A stretch of DNA of 17,018 nt from Deltaproteobacteria bacterium. Its GTDB lineage: Bacteria > Bdellovibrionota > JACOXK01. Below, piece by piece: positions 15,025 to 17,018 of the stretch (position 1 is its first letter; each line of letters opens with the position of its first letter). Below the pieces are notes generated by a model. That model did no database searches. It was not told the origin of the DNA and saw only the letters and a list, made by a program, of their open reading frames with translations. The DNA lies in the NCBI GenBank assembly GCA_016186995.1, contig JACPKQ010000002.1, positions 1 to 17,018 on the forward strand, in the 5' to 3' direction. The position numbers and the translations under genes were made by a program.

Positions 15025-15690
15025 TCATTGTTTGTTTTTTGAGCTAAATTTTCGGTATGTAAGAACAATGATGCCAAATCCAATAACTAGAGAAAAAATA
15101 AGCACGATTCTGAACTTATCAATAGGCTCTCCCAAGGATGCCCCAATTAAATTATATGTAAAACTTCCAGGAATGGTACCGATAAATGTTGCCAAAAGAT
15201 AATCTCGAAACCGAAAACCACAAATACCAGAGACATAGTTAACAAACTCCCACGGAAAAAGGGGAATAAGACGCATCACAAAAATGGACATAAAACCATT
15301 CTTGGATAAAAAGCGGTCGCACACTCCTGCTTTGGTATCTTTGAGTATTTTTTGCATGAAGCCTCGGCCAAAATAACGCGAGATTCCAAAAGCAGCCCCT
15401 GCGCCAAACAAGGCACCCACGACAGTATAAACAGTTCCCAAATAAGGTCCCCACACCATGCCACTTGCCATGGAAAGCAACGCTTCTGGAAAAATAAGTG
15501 TGGCAGAAGAAATAACATAAAGTAATACAAATACAAAAGGTGCAAAGTAACCTAGGGCTTGCATCTCACTTTTGATATTTTCAACCGAAAGTTTTTCATG
15601 CAATCCTAATATTTTAGACAAAATAAAAAGCCCCATCAGGGCAATCATCAAAAGAGAAAACTTAATATATTCTTTTTTTGAACTTTCCAC
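15025..15690 (-). CDS. TVP38/TMEM64 (DedA-like, SNARE-associated) family membrane protein
   Basis: The 221 residues contain about five hydrophobic segments (roughly 10-28, 48-72, 80-110, 130-155, 190-212). The family signature is visible: F-P-E-A-L-L-S-M-A-S-G-M-V-W-G-P-x-x-G, then G-A-G-A-A-F-G-I-S-R-Y-F-G-R-G, and the re-entrant F-V-M-R-L-I-P-L-F-P-W-E-F-V-N-Y-V-S-G element followed by the F-x-x-Y-x-x-A-T-x-I-G-x-I-P-G-x segment. Such proteins sit in the inner membrane and are linked to lipid scrambling or membrane homeostasis; the exact substrate is not assigned. The start is GTG (15690); an in-frame stop just upstream limits extension, and AAAGG lies rather far away. It is 122 bases upstream of the cytochrome gene on the same strand, so co-transcription is possible but not required. 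Confidence 0.88.
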   Translation of the reverse strand: MESSKKEYIKFSLLMIALMGLFILSKILGLHEKLSVENIKSEMQALGYFAPFVFVLLYVISSATLIFPEALLSMASGMVWGPYLGTVYTVVGALFGAGAAFGISRYFGRGFMQKILKDTKAGVCDRFLSKNGFMSIFVMRLIPLFPWEFVNYVSGICGFRFRDYLLATFIGTIPGSFTYNLIGASLGEPIDKFRIVLIFSLVIGFGIIVLTYRKFSSKNKQ

Positions 15691-15753
15691 AAAAAGATTT
15701 TTTTTACCTTTGTTGTTTATTTAAAGAGCTTCCCATTTCCACTTAAAATTTAT

Positions 15754-15827
15754 CGCGCCCGGCAGGAATCGAACCTGCAACCTACTGATTAGAAATCAGT
15801 TGCTCTATCCTGTTGAGCTACGGGCGC
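15754..15827 (-). tRNA. tRNA-Arg (anticodon UCU)
   Basis: The minus strand folds into a cloverleaf: acceptor GCGCCCG (from 15827) with CGGGCGC (15755-15761), discriminator G at 15754. The D arm is GCTC-x-GAGC, the anticodon stem ACTGA/TCAGT has loop TTTCTAA (anticodon TCT, decoding AGA/AGG), and the T arm GCAGG-TTCGATT-CCTGC is standard. CCA is not encoded. This tRNA matters here because AGA is common in the window's coding regions. The 5' end is partly duplicated 129 bp upstream on the same strand. Confidence 0.95.
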
Positions 15828-15841
15828 ATATTTAAAACGTT

Positions 15842-15869
15842 CTCATAATCAATACTTCCTTTAACGCAA
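15842..15869 (-). promoter_or_regulatory. Possible promoter of tRNA-Arg
   Basis: On the minus strand TTGCGT (15864-15869) and TATGAG (15842-15847) are 16 bases apart, each four of six to consensus, placing the start within about 10 bases of the mature tRNA 5' end. Weak but well positioned. Confidence 0.3.
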
Positions 15870-15870
15870 A

Positions 15871-15958
15871 AAGATCCCGAATATTCGGCTAAAGCCTCTT
15901 CCGGGACTCGGTATTTTGTGCCTGACGTTGCCCAAAATACCTTCGGCTACGGGCGCAT
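15871..15958. repeat. Palindromic element carrying a 13-bp copy of the tRNA-Arg 5' end
   Basis: The element contains a perfect 12-bp palindrome CCGAATATTCGG (15877-15888), TCCCG near 15875 facing CGGGA near 15902, and a 9-bp stem GGTATTTTG (15910-15918) with CAAAATACC (15933-15941). Then GCTACGGGCGCAT (15946-15958) repeats exactly the 13 bases at 15817-15829 that cover the 5' end of tRNA-Arg. TTCGGCTA also occurs twice (15884-15891, 15942-15949). It could be a dispersed palindromic repeat, a pseudo-tRNA fragment, or an integration scar. Confidence 0.5.
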
Positions 15959-16072
15959 CGATTTTCTTACTTTATATATTTGAAATACTGATTGTAAAGT
16001 ATGTTTATCGGTGGATTGTGTTCAAAATGACAGCACAGATGACAATAAAAAATGAGTCGTTATGATGAAATT

Positions 16073-16612
16073 ATGAAGATTTATACAAAGATGGGAGATC
16101 ATGGAAGTTCTCGGCTTTTTAGTGGAAAAGAAGTTTCTAAAAATTCTCCTTTTTTAAGAACCTATGGCGATGTTGATGAACTTAATTCTATTTTAGGAGT
16201 GGTTCTGAGTTTTAACAAAGATAAAGAAATAGATAGTATTTTAATAGATCTTCAAAAAAAACTTTTTATTTTAGGAGCTGATTTAGCAACCCCACTTGAT
16301 TCTCATAAAAAGATTCAGCGTATTGAAGAAAAGGATATTTTAGAGTTAGAGACTTTTATTGATCAATATGAACGAGAATTAGAGCCACTCACAAATTTTA
16401 TTCTTCCGGGTGGATGCGAATCATCTTCATTTTTACACCTTGCAAGAACAGTATGTAGACGTGCTGAAAGGGAAGCAGCTCCTTTGATACAGGATTCAAA
16501 AATCAATGCACAAGCTTTTATTTTTTTAAACCGTCTTTCTGATTTTCTTTTTGTTCTTTCACGCATTGTCAATAAAAGAAAGGGTGTTTCTGAAACCCTG
16601 TGGCAAGTGTGA
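16073..16612 (+). CDS. Cob(I)alamin adenosyltransferase, PduO type
   Basis: The 179 residues from the chosen ATG start M-K-I-Y-T-K-M-G-D, the usual family N-terminus. An ATG at 16052 would add seven residues and cannot be excluded, as neither has a clear ribosome site. The enzyme transfers the 5'-deoxyadenosyl group of ATP to cob(I)alamin, giving coenzyme B12 in the cytoplasm. Motifs: the ATP-binding T-K-x-G-D-x-G (with S-S-R-L-F-S-G-K-E-V-S-K after it), Y-G-D-V-D-E-L-N-S near residue 33, L-F-x-L-G-A-D-L-A near 70, L-P-G-G, the A-R-x-V-C-R-R-A-E-R helix near 133 and L-N-R-L-S-D-F-L-F near 158. The usual Thr after Thr-Lys is Met here and D-D-G-T-T has become D-H-G-S-S, a mild deviation in the ATP loop. 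It stands alone, with noncoding DNA on both sides. Confidence 0.93.
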   Translation: MKIYTKMGDHGSSRLFSGKEVSKNSPFLRTYGDVDELNSILGVVLSFNKDKEIDSILIDLQKKLFILGADLATPLDSHKKIQRIEEKDILELETFIDQYERELEPLTNFILPGGCESSSFLHLARTVCRRAEREAAPLIQDSKINAQAFIFLNRLSDFLFVLSRIVNKRKGVSETLWQV

Positions 16613-16625
16613 GTTAGAATTCTGT

Positions 16626-16858
16626 CACATAAAGTTACCTAGTATATTTTTCAGGCACAGCGATCATTTTTCCCTGCGAGAAAAATGTCGCACGCCTCTC
16701 GACCTCGCTCTTTTTTACTGTATAGGAAAGGCTAACTTAACTACAGGAGTAACTTTTTTATGAATCATTTTTGTGAAACTAAAAAATGATTCATAAAAGC
16801 CTAGGGGCCGCTTTGGCCTCCGAGACGGTCTTCAAAACATGCTAGGTAACTTTATGTG
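16626..16858. mobile_element. MITE-like 233-bp element with 17-bp terminal inverted repeats
   Basis: CACATAAAGTTACCTAG (16626-16642) is perfectly repeated in inverted form at 16842-16858, and similarity continues a few bases inward (x-AT-x-TTTT). No transposase frame fits inside. Within it lie a hairpin GCGATCATTTTT/AAAAATGTCGC (16660-16671, 16681-16691) and a 17-bp perfect hairpin (see separate entry). No obvious target-site duplication flanks it (bases TGT on the left, TTT on the right). It could be a miniature non-autonomous transposable element or another kind of folded repeat. Confidence 0.55.
16756..16798. repeat. 17-bp perfect hairpin inside the MITE-like element
   Basis: TTTTATGAATCATTTTT (16756-16772) and its exact complement (16782-16798) flank a 9-base loop. 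Its AT-rich arms begin and end in T and A runs, so it could act as a bidirectional terminator for the adenosyltransferase gene and for anything arriving from the right. Confidence 0.6.
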
Positions 16859-16907
16859 TTTCATAACGAAAATAGGTTGAAGAGATGGGGATAGTGCTTA
16901 CAGAGGG

Positions 16908-17001
16908 TCGTGTCGGAAGGTAATCTGGCTTGGTCCGCATGAATATGCGGCAGATTACCTGAGACGCGAGGCGCACTTTTTCGCAGGAAAAAAGTGACGC
17001 C
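16908..17001. repeat. Two further strong hairpins at the right edge
   Basis: First hairpin: AGGTAATCTG (16918-16927) pairs with CAGATTACCT (16951-16960), stacked on an inner CCGCAT/ATGCGG stem (16935-16940, 16945-16950, loop GAAT). Outer bases CGTGTC (from about 16909) and GACGCG (from about 16963) can extend it with one wobble. Second hairpin: GGCGCACTTTTT (16970-16981) pairs with AAAAAGTG-A-CGCC (16989-17001), one bulged A. The second resembles, in inverted orientation, the hairpin at 16660-16691 (shared T-run, CCTGCGA loop, A-run, TG-CGC). The compound fold looks like a structured RNA or dispersed repeat. Confidence 0.55.
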
Positions 17002-17018
17002 GTACCCGAGGGGAGCAC

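Larger units (their letters stand above)
16613..17018. other. 406-bp gene-free stretch made of inverted repeats
   Basis: No credible gene on either strand: the one long plus-strand frame (from 16551) overlaps the adenosyltransferase gene and reads on through the inverted repeats. The stretch consists of the MITE-like element, about 55 bases of plain sequence, and the two right-edge hairpins, which continue towards or beyond the window end. Confidence 0.6.

Noticed and set aside
16551-16763. 70-codon plus-strand frame at the end of the adenosyltransferase gene
   Set aside because: Half overlaps a confident gene and the rest reads through inverted repeats.
16613-17018. CRISPR array or integron att sites at the right edge
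   Set aside because: The repeats are inverted, not regularly spaced direct repeats with spacers, and no cas or integrase gene is present.

Overview
The window comes from an AT-rich, diderm (Gram-negative) bacterium. The evidence is a lipoprotein with a lipobox, an outer-membrane beta-barrel protein ending in Phe, several Sec signal peptides, and a membrane-anchored multiheme cytochrome c. The gene style (multiheme cytochrome, EF-hand lipoprotein, many orphan exported proteins, tRNAs without encoded CCA) would fit a deltaproteobacterial or Bdellovibrionota-like lineage. That is an inference; there is no rRNA or other strong taxonomic marker here.

Left part (1-3780). A large protein of unknown function with a Pro-rich linker and a HEAT-like helical C-terminus enters from beyond the left edge. 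It converges on a small exported protein, with a nested palindromic (REP-like) element between them. The exported protein is divergent from a LysR-type regulator. Their shared intergenic region holds a good sigma70 promoter for the regulator and a T-N11-A box lying over that promoter's -10.

Central part (3790-9132). A near-consensus sigma70 promoter precedes four tightly packed genes, all with export signals: a small secreted protein, a predicted outer-membrane barrel, a 790-residue lipoprotein with three EF-hand loops, and an exported member of the tocopherol cyclase (VTE1-like) family. The last three overlap by 11 and 8 bases, so this is almost certainly one envelope operon. It is the most interesting system in the window: a calcium-binding lipoprotein and a lipid-cyclase-like fold coupled to an outer-membrane barrel. 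Its function is unknown. A separate exported TPR protein follows, with its own promoter, a strong ribosome site and a recent internal duplication.

Right part (10934-16612). A housekeeping block on the minus strand holds rph (RNase PH), rdgB (house-cleaning NTP pyrophosphatase) and tRNA-Pro(UGG). Further right, also on the minus strand, are a TVP38/DedA-like membrane protein and a membrane-anchored cytochrome with twelve CXXCH haem sites. An FNR-like half-palindrome lies upstream of the cytochrome. tRNA-Arg(UCU) is next, followed by a palindromic element carrying a 13-base copy of that tRNA's 5' end. A plus-strand PduO-type cob(I)alamin adenosyltransferase, which implies B12 use, is the last gene.

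Right edge (16613-17018). There are no genes here. The stretch is packed with inverted repeats: a 233-bp MITE-like element bounded by 17-bp perfect inverted repeats with a 17-bp hairpin inside, then two further strong hairpins. One of those hairpins resembles, in inverted orientation, a hairpin inside the element. No CRISPR array, transposase, integrase or rRNA was seen.
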